NCBI RefSeq assembly: GCF_000384295.1
Contig: NZ_KB913037.1
Coordinates: 6,821,533 to 6,885,532 of the forward strand
Reading direction: 5' to 3'
Length of the DNA: 64,000 nt
From: Amycolatopsis balhimycina FH 1894
GTDB taxonomy: Bacteria > Actinomycetota > Actinomycetes > Mycobacteriales > Pseudonocardiaceae
Positions 49,168 to 57,171 of this stretch are shown here, piece after piece. The translations under genes were made by a program, and so were the position numbers. The notes beneath the pieces are model-generated. The model ran no database searches. It was not told where the DNA came from and worked only from the letters and a program-made list of their open reading frames with translations. Every line of letters begins with the position of its first letter. Position 1 is the first letter of the stretch.

Positions 49168-50421
49168 TTACTCGCCAGTCGCTTTCTGCGCTCCGCTCGG
49201 CCGCGGAGCCGGCTTCGGCGCTGCTTTGGGGGACGCTGTGGGGGCGGGCTTGGTCCCGGGCCGGGTACCGGGCTTGGGCTTCGGCACGTCGGCGGCGCGG
49301 ATCCGGATCGTCTCTTCGACGTCGGTCACCCGGACCGTCTTCTCGGTGTCGTCCCCGGGCTTCTGGTCCTGGCCGGTCTTGCCGGTCCGGTCCGCGGTCA
49401 GGTCGGCCGTGATGTCCGCGGGGACCTTCACGTCGTCGCCGAGGACGGTGTGCGCCTCGGCCAGCACCGCCCGCGCCGAGCGCACCTGCTCGGCCAGCCC
49501 GCCGCGCACCTTCCGCAGCGCGTCGACCCGCTCGTTCGCCTGGGTGATCCGCCGGTTCGACTCCTCGGTCGCCGCCGTCACGCGGCGCCGCGCCTCGTCG
49601 GCCGCCTCCGCGAGCCGGGCGTTCGCCTCGGTGATCGAGTCCTGGCGGCGCTTGTTCGCCTCCGCGACCGATTCCCGCTGGCGGCGGTCGATGTCGGCCC
49701 TGGCGGCCTTCTCCTCTTCGAGGACCTTCGCGCGGATGTCGGCGGCGTCCTGCGTGGCCTCCTGGACGCGCCGCGCGGCTTCGGCCTTGCTCGCCGCCTC
49801 CTGCTCGGCCAGCACCCGCATCGCCTCGGTGCGGCGCGAGGCCATCGCGATCTCGAAGTCCTCTTCGACCTTCGTGCGGCGGTCCGAGGACTCGGTGTCG
49901 AGCCGCTTGCGCTCCGCCTCGGCCTTGTCGGTGATCTCCTTGGCCTGCGCGCGGGCGTCTTCGAGCACCTTGCGGTGCTCCGCCTCCATCTCCTTGCGCC
50001 GCAGGTCGAGTTCGGTGAGCAGCTGCTCGTACCGGGCGCGCATGGCGCTCGCGTCCGTCTCCGCCTTGGCCCGGATGTGCCCGGCCTCGGCTTCGGCGCG
50101 AGCGCGGGTGTCGGCCGACTCGTCCTGAGCCAGGCGCAGCATCCGCTGCAGCCGCTCGGACAGGCCTTCGACGCTCGTCGGCGGCTGGGCCAGCCGGTCG
50201 ACCTGCCCGCGCAGGTCCGCGATCTCGCCGCGGGAGATCTCCAGCTGCCGGGCCAGGTCGCCGGCCTGCGCGATGGCGGCGTCCCGATCCGCGGTGAGCA
50301 TCTTCAGGTCGGCGTCCAGCCGTTCGAGGTGCTCGTCGACCTGCGCTCGGCTGTACCCGCGCTTCGCTACGTCGAAGCCGGCTCCCAGCGGCACAAGCTC
50401 CCGTTCATCGCCAAGGCTCAT
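49168..50421 (-). CDS. DivIVA-like coiled-coil protein (Scy/FilP-type candidate)
   Basis: 417 residues. A short DivIVA-like N-terminal motif (GAGFDVAKRGYSRAQVDEHL) precedes a near-continuous heptad-rich coiled coil (about residues 30-310). The tail is Lys/Pro/Ala-rich and disordered. Such proteins form polar or cytoskeletal scaffolds in actinomycetes. In Streptomyces the Scy and FilP genes lie beside methylmalonyl-CoA epimerase, acetoacetyl-CoA thiolase and meaB genes, as I recall; the same set occurs 3-6 kb away here. The ATG follows TACGGT by 6 nt with no SD, suggesting a leaderless mRNA. Confidence 0.78.
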   Translation of the reverse strand: MSLGDERELVPLGAGFDVAKRGYSRAQVDEHLERLDADLKMLTADRDAAIAQAGDLARQLEISRGEIADLRGQVDRLAQPPTSVEGLSERLQRMLRLAQDESADTRARAEAEAGHIRAKAETDASAMRARYEQLLTELDLRRKEMEAEHRKVLEDARAQAKEITDKAEAERKRLDTESSDRRTKVEEDFEIAMASRRTEAMRVLAEQEAASKAEAARRVQEATQDAADIRAKVLEEEKAARADIDRRQRESVAEANKRRQDSITEANARLAEAADEARRRVTAATEESNRRITQANERVDALRKVRGGLAEQVRSARAVLAEAHTVLGDDVKVPADITADLTADRTGKTGQDQKPGDDTEKTVRVTDVEETIRIRAADVPKPKPGTRPGTKPAPTASPKAAPKPAPRPSGAQKATGE

Positions 50422-50541
50422 GGCCCTACCGTAGTCGCAGTCCGGTCACGGAAGGGTGAGCACCCGGGCCGTGCGCCGAACGCGCCGTCTGCCGCGGTGA
50501 AGGGAACTGGCGGATTTCCGCTGCTCTTCGGCGATTTCCGA

Positions 50542-50567
50542 CGCCGGGAGCGCGACCGCTCCCGGCG
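50542..50567. terminator. Hairpin terminator downstream of ccr
   Basis: CGCCGGGAGCG (50542-50552) and its complement (50557-50567) form a perfect 11-bp stem with a CGAC loop, 10 bp past the ccr stop. Confidence 0.75.
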
Positions 50568-50577
50568 CCTTCGCGGC

Positions 50578-51918
50578 TCAAGCGCCGCGGAACGCGTTGA
50601 TCGCGTCGAGGTGCTTCGCGCGCTTCTCCTCGTTGCGGACGCCGAGGCCTTCTTGCGGGGCGAGCGCGAGCACGCCGACCTTGCCCTGGTGGGCGTTGCG
50701 GTGCACGTCCAGCGCGGCCTGCCCGGTCTCCTCGAGCGGGTAGGTCTTGGAGAGCGTCGGGTGGATCAGCCCCTTCGCGATCAGCCGGTTCGCCTCCCAG
50801 GACTCGCGGTAGTTCGCGAAGTGGGAGCCGATGATCCGCTTCAGGTTCATCCACAGGTAGCGGTTGTCGTACTGGTGCATGTATCCCGAGGTCGACGCGC
50901 ACGTGACGATCGTGCCGCCCTTGCGCGCGGCGTAGACGGACGCGCCGAACGTCTCCCGGCCCGGGTGCTCGAACACGATGTCCGGGTCCTCGCCGCCGGT
51001 CAGCTCGCGGATCTTCGCGCCGAAGCGCTGCCATTCCTTCGGGTCCTGCTCGGTGTCGCTCTTCCAGAACTTGTAGTCCTCGGCGCTGCGGTCGATGATC
51101 AGCTCGGCGCCGAGCTTCCGGCAGATCGCCGCCTTCTCCGGGCTGGACACGACGCACACCGGGATCGCGCCGCCGTTCAGCGCGTACTGCGTCGCGTAGG
51201 AGCCGAGGCCGCCCGAGGCGCCCCAGATCAGGACGACGTCACCCTGCTTCATGTCCGCGCCGTTGCGCGAGACGAGCTGGCGGTAGGCGGTCGAGTTGAC
51301 CAGGCCGGGGGAGGCGGCCTCTTCCCAGGTCAGGTGGTCCGGCTTCGGCATCAGCTGGTTGGCCTTGACCAGCGCGATCTCGGCGAGCCCGCCGAAGTTC
51401 GTCTCGAAGCCCCAGATCCGCTGCTCGGTGTCGAGCATCGTGTCGTTGTGCCCGTCCGGGCTTTCGAGCTCGACGTTCAGGCAGTGCGCGACGACCTCGT
51501 CGCCCGGCTTCCAGTTGTGCACGCCGACGCCGGTCCGCAGCACGACGCCGGCCAGGTCGGAGCCGACGACGTGGTAGGGCAGGTCGTGCCGCTTGGCCAG
51601 CGGCGAGAGCTTCCCGTACTTCTTGAGGAACTTGAACGTGGGGATCGGCTCGAAGATCGACGTCCACACGGTGTTGTAGTTGATGGCGCTCGCCATCACG
51701 GCGACCAGCGCCTCGCCGGGGCCCAGCTCCGGGACGGGGACCTCGTCGACGTGCAGGGACTTGCGGGGGTCCTTGTCCCGGCTCTCGAGGCCTTCGAACA
51801 TGTCGACCTCGTCCGCGCGCACGGTCACCCCGCGGTAGCTCTCGGGCACGGGCAACGAGCCGACCGCGGCGGACTCGCCGTTCAAGATGGCCTGCTGGAT
51901 CTCGCCGAGCTGCGTCAT
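50578..51918 (-). CDS. ccr: Crotonyl-CoA carboxylase/reductase
   Basis: NADPH-dependent reductive carboxylation of crotonyl-CoA to ethylmalonyl-CoA, key to the ethylmalonyl-CoA pathway and polyketide extender supply. Medium-chain dehydrogenase fold with GDVVLIWGASGGLGSYATQY as the nucleotide motif. CCR-typical segments are SAINYNTVWTSIFEPIPTF, VGSDLAGVVLRTG and FEHPGRETFGASVYAARKGG (in part). 446 residues, matching CCR rather than shorter enoyl reductases. ATG at 51918 has GGAGGAA 5-11 nt upstream. The promoter holds a TTACC-N4-GGTAA operator. Confidence 0.95.
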   Translation of the reverse strand: MTQLGEIQQAILNGESAAVGSLPVPESYRGVTVRADEVDMFEGLESRDKDPRKSLHVDEVPVPELGPGEALVAVMASAINYNTVWTSIFEPIPTFKFLKKYGKLSPLAKRHDLPYHVVGSDLAGVVLRTGVGVHNWKPGDEVVAHCLNVELESPDGHNDTMLDTEQRIWGFETNFGGLAEIALVKANQLMPKPDHLTWEEAASPGLVNSTAYRQLVSRNGADMKQGDVVLIWGASGGLGSYATQYALNGGAIPVCVVSSPEKAAICRKLGAELIIDRSAEDYKFWKSDTEQDPKEWQRFGAKIRELTGGEDPDIVFEHPGRETFGASVYAARKGGTIVTCASTSGYMHQYDNRYLWMNLKRIIGSHFANYRESWEANRLIAKGLIHPTLSKTYPLEETGQAALDVHRNAHQGKVGVLALAPQEGLGVRNEEKRAKHLDAINAFRGA

Positions 51919-51963
51919 CGGTTCCTCCGCGGAGATGGGGGTCAACGGCGTTGGCGCCAGAAA

Positions 51964-51977
51964 TTACCCGCCGGTAA
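51964..51977. promoter_or_regulatory. TetR-type operator TTACC-CGCC-GGTAA upstream of ccr
   Basis: Perfect 5-bp arms, 46 bp before the ccr start. It shares arms and spacing with the operator at 23877-23890, suggesting one acyl-CoA-responsive TetR regulator for both genes. Confidence 0.55.
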
Positions 51978-52039
51978 CACGCGCCCACAACTGTACGAGA
52001 CGAGCGGCACCCTCACACGCCGAACTGTGACCCGGATAT

Positions 52040-52061
52040 CTTGACCGGCTGGCCAGTCAAG
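52040..52061. promoter_or_regulatory. 22-bp palindromic operator before SPW-tetR operon
   Basis: CTTGAC-C-GGC-TG-GCC-A-GTCAAG. The symmetry is broken at only one pair of positions. It lies 62 bp before the SPW gene, and the downstream TetR is the likely ligand-responsive binder. Confidence 0.6.
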
Positions 52062-52123
52062 CGGATCATTGAAACCGGGTACACCCACCCGGCCAGCAGT
52101 TTCACCGACGGAGGTGAGCACGA

Positions 52124-52492
52124 ATGAGTGAAGTCTCTACGCGCGCATGGACCCGGCCCCACGATTGGGCCGAGGTCGTCATCGGGGTGGTCGCCGCTCT
52201 TTCACCCCTTTGGCTGAGCACGGACACGACCGCGATGTGGACGATGGTCGTCCTGGGTGCCTTGATCGCTCTCGACGGCCTCGTCTCGCTGGCGATGCCG
52301 GGCATGGTCTACGGCGAAGGCGTCCAGATCGCGCTCGGCGTGCTGCTCTTCATCGCGCCGTGGGTGATGAGCTACACCGAGTTCAACGGCGCGTCCTGGA
52401 CGTCCTGGATCGCCGGCGTGCTGACGGTCATCGCCGGCGCGGCGGCGATGCCGGTCGCGAACGCCGCCCACCGCACGGCAGGCCAGCACTGA
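52124..52492 (+). CDS. SPW repeat membrane protein
   Basis: 122-residue protein with four helices and two SPW-type motifs (ALSPLWLS and FIAPWVMS), the signature of the SPW family of small bacterial membrane proteins. The function of the family is unknown. SD GGAGGTGAG lies 6 nt before the ATG. A TetR gene follows after 19 nt, so the two are co-transcribed and likely controlled through the palindrome at 52040-52061. Confidence 0.87.
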   Translation: MSEVSTRAWTRPHDWAEVVIGVVAALSPLWLSTDTTAMWTMVVLGALIALDGLVSLAMPGMVYGEGVQIALGVLLFIAPWVMSYTEFNGASWTSWIAGVLTVIAGAAAMPVANAAHRTAGQH

Positions 52493-52511
52493 CGCACCAG
52501 GAGGCACCGGA

Positions 52512-53084
52512 ATGACCGAGGATTCGGCGAAGGAGCGCATTCTCTGCGCCGCCGAGGCGCTCTTCGCCGAGTCCGGCTTCGACGCCACCCCGACCTCCCG
52601 CATCGCCGAGCGGGCCGGGGTGCCGAAGGGGCTGGTGCACTACTACTTCCGGCACAAGTCGGATCTGCTCACCGCGCTCGTCGAGCGGCTGCCCGACGAG
52701 CGCATCGAGCCGGCCGTGGTCGTCGTCCCCGGCGACCTCGTGGGCAGCCTGCGGCGGCTCGTCCGCGAACTCGACCACCGCTTCAGCCGGTCTCTCGGCC
52801 TCTCCCACCTCCTGTGGCGCGAGGCCGACACCCACCACGTCGTCCGCGACGCCCTCCACGAACGCTTCCAGGTCCTCGTCCGGCAGGTCCGCGCGGTGAT
52901 CGTGGCGGCCACCGGCGGCGGGCTCCCGCCGGCCGACGTCGAGCGGGCGTCCGGCCTGCTGGCCCGCGCGGTCAGCCACCGCCACGCCACGGCCCGGCAC
53001 TCGGAAGACGACCTGCCCGCCGAGTTCGACGGCGAGCTGACCTTCATCGCCGACGCGCTGTCCGCCAAGGCGGCACCCGCCTAG
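52512..53084 (+). CDS. TetR family regulator of the SPW operon
   Basis: 190 residues. HTH: ERILCAAEALFAESGFDATP, then IAERAGVPKGLVHYYFRHKSDLL. The C-terminal helical domain is BetI/AcrR-like. Second gene after the SPW protein and probably an autorepressor acting at 52040-52061. The ligand is unknown. An AGGAGGCACCGG SD precedes the ATG. Confidence 0.88.
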   Translation: MTEDSAKERILCAAEALFAESGFDATPTSRIAERAGVPKGLVHYYFRHKSDLLTALVERLPDERIEPAVVVVPGDLVGSLRRLVRELDHRFSRSLGLSHLLWREADTHHVVRDALHERFQVLVRQVRAVIVAATGGGLPPADVERASGLLARAVSHRHATARHSEDDLPAEFDGELTFIADALSAKAAPA

Positions 53085-53211
53085 CCCGCCAGGTGGGCCG
53101 GCGTCCGAGGTGCGCTCGGCAGGTATCCCCTCGGGGCACCCGCCCGGTTCCCGGCACCGGCGTTCGGTTTCGTCACGCCGGAACCCTTGCGCCGGAACGG
53201 GCCGGCCGCGC

Positions 53212-53667
53212 TCAGTGCGGGGCGCCGTCCTTCGCCGGCTCCACCAGCTCCACCAGGACGCCGCCGGCGTCCTTCGGGTGGACGAAGTTCACCCGGCTGT
53301 TCGACGTTCCCCGTTTCGCCTCCTCGTACAGCAGGCGCAAGCCCTGTTCGCGCAGGGCCGCCGCCGCGGCGTCCACATCGGACACGCGGTACGCCAGCTG
53401 CTGCAGCCCGGGGCCGCTCTTGGCCAGGAACTTGCCGATCGCCGAGTCTTCGCGCAACGGTGCCAGCAACTGGATCTGCGTCTCGGTGCCCGCCGTGCCG
53501 GGCGCGCGCAGCATCGCCTCCCGCACCCCCTGCTCCTCGTTCACCTCCTCGTGCGCGACTTCGAGGCCGAAGTGCGCGCGGTGGAACTCGATGGCCGCGT
53601 CGAGGTCCGGGACCGCGATGCCGACGTGGTCGATGGCCGTCACGAACGGCCGCAGGGCGTCATTCAT
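53212..53667 (-). CDS. mce: Methylmalonyl-CoA epimerase
   Basis: Interconverts (S)- and (R)-methylmalonyl-CoA. VOC fold in 151 residues: [20 protein letters not shown] (first metal His), [20 protein letters not shown] (Gln and general-base region), [15 protein letters not shown] (second His position is Gln-Leu here in the LQQLAYRV motif), and GVLVELVEP (metal Glu). In many epimerases the middle motif is HHIAY/HHVAF; LQQLAY is an unusual variant. The ATG at 53667 follows TATCCT by 6 nt with no SD. Divergent from the thiolase gene. Confidence 0.85.
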   Translation of the reverse strand: MNDALRPFVTAIDHVGIAVPDLDAAIEFHRAHFGLEVAHEEVNEEQGVREAMLRAPGTAGTETQIQLLAPLREDSAIGKFLAKSGPGLQQLAYRVSDVDAAAAALREQGLRLLYEEAKRGTSNSRVNFVHPKDAGGVLVELVEPAKDGAPH

Positions 53668-53804
53668 GGAGGCAGGATAGGGGGCCCGCGCGCCGCGCCG
53701 AGCCGGAATCGTCGCGTGCCCCGCCTCACACTGGCTCCATCAAGAAGCCCTGCTCCCGGGTATGGTCGGCAAAACTGCCCATGCGCCGATGCTTGGAGGA
53801 CGCC

Positions 53805-54992
53805 GTGTCCGGTTCCGTGATCCTGGGTGCCGCCCGTACGCCGATCGGGCGCCTGCTGGGCTCCCTCAAGGACTTCACGGGGGCTCAGCTGGGCGGGGTC
53901 GCGATCAAGGCGGCCCTCGAACGCGCCGGGGTCTCCCCGGACGCGGTGCAGTACACGATCATGGGCCAGGTGCTGACCGCCGGCGCCGGCCAGATCCCGG
54001 CCCGCCAGGCCGCGGTCGCCGCGGGCATCCCGATGAGCGTGCCCGCGCTGACGATCAACAAGGTCTGCCTCTCCGGCCTCGACGCCATCGCGCTCGCCGA
54101 CCAGCTCATCCGCGCCGGTGAGTTCGACCTCGTCGTCGCCGGCGGCCAGGAGTCGATGACCCAGGCGCCGCACCTGCTGCCGAAGTCCCGCTCCGGCTTC
54201 AAGTACGGCGACACCACGCTCGTCGACCACATGGCCTACGACGGTCTCTTCTGCGCGTTCGACCAGGTCGCCATGGGCTCCTCGACGGAGAAGTACAACG
54301 CCCGCTACGGCGTCACCCGCGAGCAACAGGACGCCTTCTCCGCGCGCTCCCACCAGCGTGCCGCCGAGGCGATCAAGAACGGCTACTTCGCCGACGAGAT
54401 CGCGCCGGTCTCCATCCCGCAGCGCAAGGGCGACCCGGTCGTCTTCGACACCGACGAAGGCGTCCGCGCCGAAACGACCGCCGAGAGCCTCGCGAAGCTG
54501 CGTCCCGCCTTCGCCTCCGATGGCACCATCACCGCGGGCTCGGCCTCGCAGATCTCCGACGGCGCCGCCGCGGTCGTCGTGGCCAGCAGGGCGAAGGCCG
54601 AGGAACTCGGCATCACACCGCTCGCCGAGATCGGCGCGCACGGTGTCGTCGCCGGGCCCGACGCGAGCCTGCACGAGCAGCCGTCGAACGCCATCCTCGC
54701 CGCGCTGGCGAAGGCGAACCTGACCGCCGGCGCGCTCGACCTCGTCGAGATCAACGAGGCCTTCGCCGCGGTCGGGCTGGTCTCCACCGAGAAGCTCGGC
54801 CTCGACCCCGAGAAGGTCAACGTCAACGGCGGTGCCATCGCGCTCGGCCACCCGATCGGTGCCTCCGGCGCGCGGCTCGCCGTGCACCTCATCCACGAAC
54901 TGCGCCGCCGCGGTGGCGGGCTCGGCGCGGCCGCGCTGTGCGGTGGCGGCGGCCAGGGCGACGCGCTGCTGCTGCGGGTGCCGTCCGCGTAA
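53805..54992 (+). CDS. Acetyl-CoA C-acetyltransferase (acetoacetyl-CoA thiolase)
   Basis: Condenses two acetyl-CoA to acetoacetyl-CoA, feeding the CCR route, or degrades beta-keto thioesters. 395 residues with the nucleophile Cys88 (NKVCLSGL), His349 ([10 protein letters not shown]) and Cys379 ([10 protein letters not shown]), plus VEINEAFA. Start GTG at 53805 has GGAGG 6 nt upstream. The TAA stop abuts the meaB GTG with no gap, indicating one operon. Confidence 0.93.
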   Translation: MSGSVILGAARTPIGRLLGSLKDFTGAQLGGVAIKAALERAGVSPDAVQYTIMGQVLTAGAGQIPARQAAVAAGIPMSVPALTINKVCLSGLDAIALADQLIRAGEFDLVVAGGQESMTQAPHLLPKSRSGFKYGDTTLVDHMAYDGLFCAFDQVAMGSSTEKYNARYGVTREQQDAFSARSHQRAAEAIKNGYFADEIAPVSIPQRKGDPVVFDTDEGVRAETTAESLAKLRPAFASDGTITAGSASQISDGAAAVVVASRAKAEELGITPLAEIGAHGVVAGPDASLHEQPSNAILAALAKANLTAGALDLVEINEAFAAVGLVSTEKLGLDPEKVNVNGGAIALGHPIGASGARLAVHLIHELRRRGGGLGAAALCGGGGQGDALLLRVPSA

Positions 54993-55958
54993 GTGGCCGG
55001 CCCACTCGACCTCGACGACCTCGTCGGCCGCGCGCGGGACGGGCAGCCCCGTGCCGTCGCGCGGCTGCTGTCGCTCGTCGAGGACGCCCACCCCCGCGTC
55101 GCCGAGATCGCGCGGGCGCTGACCCCGCACACCGGGCGGGCCCGGGTCGTCGGGCTCACCGGGCCACCCGGCGTCGGCAAGTCGACCTCGACTTCGGCGC
55201 TGCTCACCGCGTTGCGCGCGGAGGGCAAGCGGGTCGGTGTCCTGGCGATCGACCCGTCTTCGCCGTTTTCCGGCGGTGCGCTGCTCGGCGACCGGATCCG
55301 GATGACCGAGCACGCCACCGATCCGGGAGTGTTCATCCGCTCGATGGCCACGCGCGGGCACCTCGGCGGGCTGTCGTGGGCGACCCCGCAGGCGGTGCGC
55401 GTGCTCGACGCCGCCGGCTTCGACATCGTGCTGATCGAGACCGTCGGCGTCGGACAGTCCGAAGTGGACGTCGTGAAACTGGCCGACACCACGGTGGTGC
55501 TGCTCGCGCCGGGGATGGGCGACGGTATCCAGGCCGCGAAGGCCGGCGTGCTCGAGATCGCCGACGTCTTCGTCGTCAACAAGGCCGACCGCGAGGGCGC
55601 CGACGCGACGGTGCACGACCTCAAGCAGATGATCGCGCTGGCCCGCCGGGAGATCCGGGGAGCCGCCTGGCGCCAGCCGATCGTGCGGACCGTCGCGGCG
55701 AAGGGCGAGGGCATCGACGAGCTCGTGAAGGCCCTGTCCTCGCACCATGACTGGCTGGTGGCGCACGACGAGCTGGCGCGGCGCCGGGCGGCCCGGGCGC
55801 GCGACGAAGTCGAGGCCATCGCCGTGCGGCGGCTGCGGGCCGAGCTGGCGGACCTGCGCGGCGGGGGACGGCTGGCCGGGGTGGCCGAGCGGGTGGTGGC
55901 CCGGGAGATCGATCCGTTCGCCGCCGCCGAGGAACTGATCGCGGACCTGCGAGGTTAA
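54993..55958 (+). CDS. meaB: Methylmalonyl-CoA mutase-associated GTPase MeaB
   Basis: G3E-family P-loop GTPase that loads and protects adenosylcobalamin in methylmalonyl- or ethylmalonyl-CoA mutase. GLTGPPGVGKST is the P-loop, VLAIDPSSPFSGGALLGDRI the switch region, LIETVGVGQSEVDV the Walker B/switch II, and VVNKAD the base motif. 321 residues. No mutase gene is in the window; its partner must be elsewhere. Confidence 0.93.
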   Translation: MAGPLDLDDLVGRARDGQPRAVARLLSLVEDAHPRVAEIARALTPHTGRARVVGLTGPPGVGKSTSTSALLTALRAEGKRVGVLAIDPSSPFSGGALLGDRIRMTEHATDPGVFIRSMATRGHLGGLSWATPQAVRVLDAAGFDIVLIETVGVGQSEVDVVKLADTTVVLLAPGMGDGIQAAKAGVLEIADVFVVNKADREGADATVHDLKQMIALARREIRGAAWRQPIVRTVAAKGEGIDELVKALSSHHDWLVAHDELARRRAARARDEVEAIAVRRLRAELADLRGGGRLAGVAERVVAREIDPFAAAEELIADLRG

Positions 55959-56230
55959 TACGGCCCGGACCGCCGACGCGAGCCGTACGAGCAGAAACCT
56001 TGCCACGGCAACGGTTCCTCGCTGAAACGCCATGATGCCCTCCCTCGTGTGCGGCGGGTTTGCCGCGTGATGACCATCGTGCGCCGGGGGTACGACAGTT
56101 TCCGGGGGGCCCGCGTCCGAGTTCACCCGATGGGCTGACACAGGCGACTTTCGCCGGTTCTGGCTGTCGGTGGCGGGGCCTAGACTGCGGGGCGCTCCGG
56201 AACCGGGCGATCACTGGGAGGGCGTGCAGG

Positions 56231-56953
56231 ATGAAGAAAACACTCGTCACCGCGCTGGCGGCGGGCGCGTTGTTCGTGGCGGGCAACGGCGTCGCCACGG
56301 CGGCCGACGCTCCGCCGAAGACGACTCACGGGCCGTGCCAGTACACCGAAACCCCCGACGAACCGCCCGCCCGGCCGGTGCCGCTGCCACCCGACCCGCG
56401 GCACACGCCGGGCCACGGCAAGGTCGACGTCGCGATCCCGACCAGCCAGGGCGCGCTTCCGCTGCGGCTCGACCGCGCGAAGGCGCCGTGCACCGTGCAG
56501 AGCTTCCTGCACCTGGCGCGCCACCGGTTCTACGATCACACGGTGTGCCACCGGCTCACCGCGTACCCGACGCTGAAGGTCCTGCAGTGCGGCGACCCGA
56601 CCGCGACCGGCGAAGGCGGGCCGGGGTACAAGTACAAGGACGAGCTGCCGGTGGACCTGCCGCCGGCGCCGACCGACCCGACCGGTGCGCGGCGGGTGTA
56701 CGCGCGAGGACTGCTCGCGATGGCCAACGCGGGGCCGGACACCAACGGTTCGCAGTTCTTCGTGGTGTACGGCGATTCCGCGCTGCGGCCCAACTACACG
56801 GTGTTCGGCACGGTCGGCGCCGAGGGGCTGAAGACGCTCGACAAGGTTGCCGCCGGCGGGATCCAGCCGACCGCGGAGGACCCGGCGCCGGTCGACGGCA
56901 CGCCGGTGCTGCGGACGGAACTGCTCCGCGTCCGGCCGGACTGCTGGTTCTGA
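56231..56953 (+). CDS. Secreted cyclophilin-type peptidyl-prolyl isomerase
   Basis: 240 residues. The Sec signal ends about ATAA (residue 25), with no lipobox. The cyclophilin core is CTVQSFLHLARHRFYDHTVCHR, then GLLAMANAGPDTNGSQFFVV (both split) and YTVFGTVGAEGLKTLDKVAAGG. In the first segment the usual FHRV is CHRLTAYPTLKV, a partial deviation at the catalytic Arg region. Two Cys pairs may form disulfides outside the cell. TAGACT at 56181-56186 is a good -10, and an SD (GGGAGGG) precedes the ATG. Confidence 0.85.
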   Translation: MKKTLVTALAAGALFVAGNGVATAADAPPKTTHGPCQYTETPDEPPARPVPLPPDPRHTPGHGKVDVAIPTSQGALPLRLDRAKAPCTVQSFLHLARHRFYDHTVCHRLTAYPTLKVLQCGDPTATGEGGPGYKYKDELPVDLPPAPTDPTGARRVYARGLLAMANAGPDTNGSQFFVVYGDSALRPNYTVFGTVGAEGLKTLDKVAAGGIQPTAEDPAPVDGTPVLRTELLRVRPDCWF

Positions 56954-56960
56954 CGGTGAT

Positions 56961-56989
56961 CGCGGGCCACCCGCTGAGGGTGGCCCGCG
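56961..56989. terminator. Hairpin terminator after the cyclophilin gene
   Basis: CGCGGGCCACCC (56961-56972) with its perfect complement (56978-56989) and a GCTGA loop. Confidence 0.75.
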
Positions 56990-57017
56990 GCCATCGCGTG
57001 TGATGGGAAGGGCATTA

Positions 57018-57164
57018 CGCGTGATTGGAGGGTCGACTCGCGTGATTGGAGGGTCGGCTCGTGTGCCTGGGCGGTCGGCTCGTGTGATTGGGGGCGGGAC
57101 TCGCGTGATTGGGGGCGGGACTCGCGTGATTGGGGGCGGGACTTGTGTGATTGGGGGCGGGAGT
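57018..57164. repeat. Tandem array of seven 21-bp units
   Basis: Seven head-to-tail units start at 57018, 57039, 57060, 57081, 57102, 57123 and 57144; two adjacent copies (57102 and 57123) are identical (CGCGTGATTGGGGGCGGGAC, plus T). A degenerate leading unit (56995-57017) precedes them. It shares the ACTCG/CGTGAT junction and 21-bp length with the cluster at 5517-5611. It ends 8 bp before the MocR stop codon. No spacers, so not CRISPR. Confidence 0.8.
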
Positions 57165-57171
57165 GGGTGGG

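Noticed and set aside
57018..57164. CRISPR array
   Set aside because: The 21-bp units abut directly with no unique spacers, and there are no cas genes.
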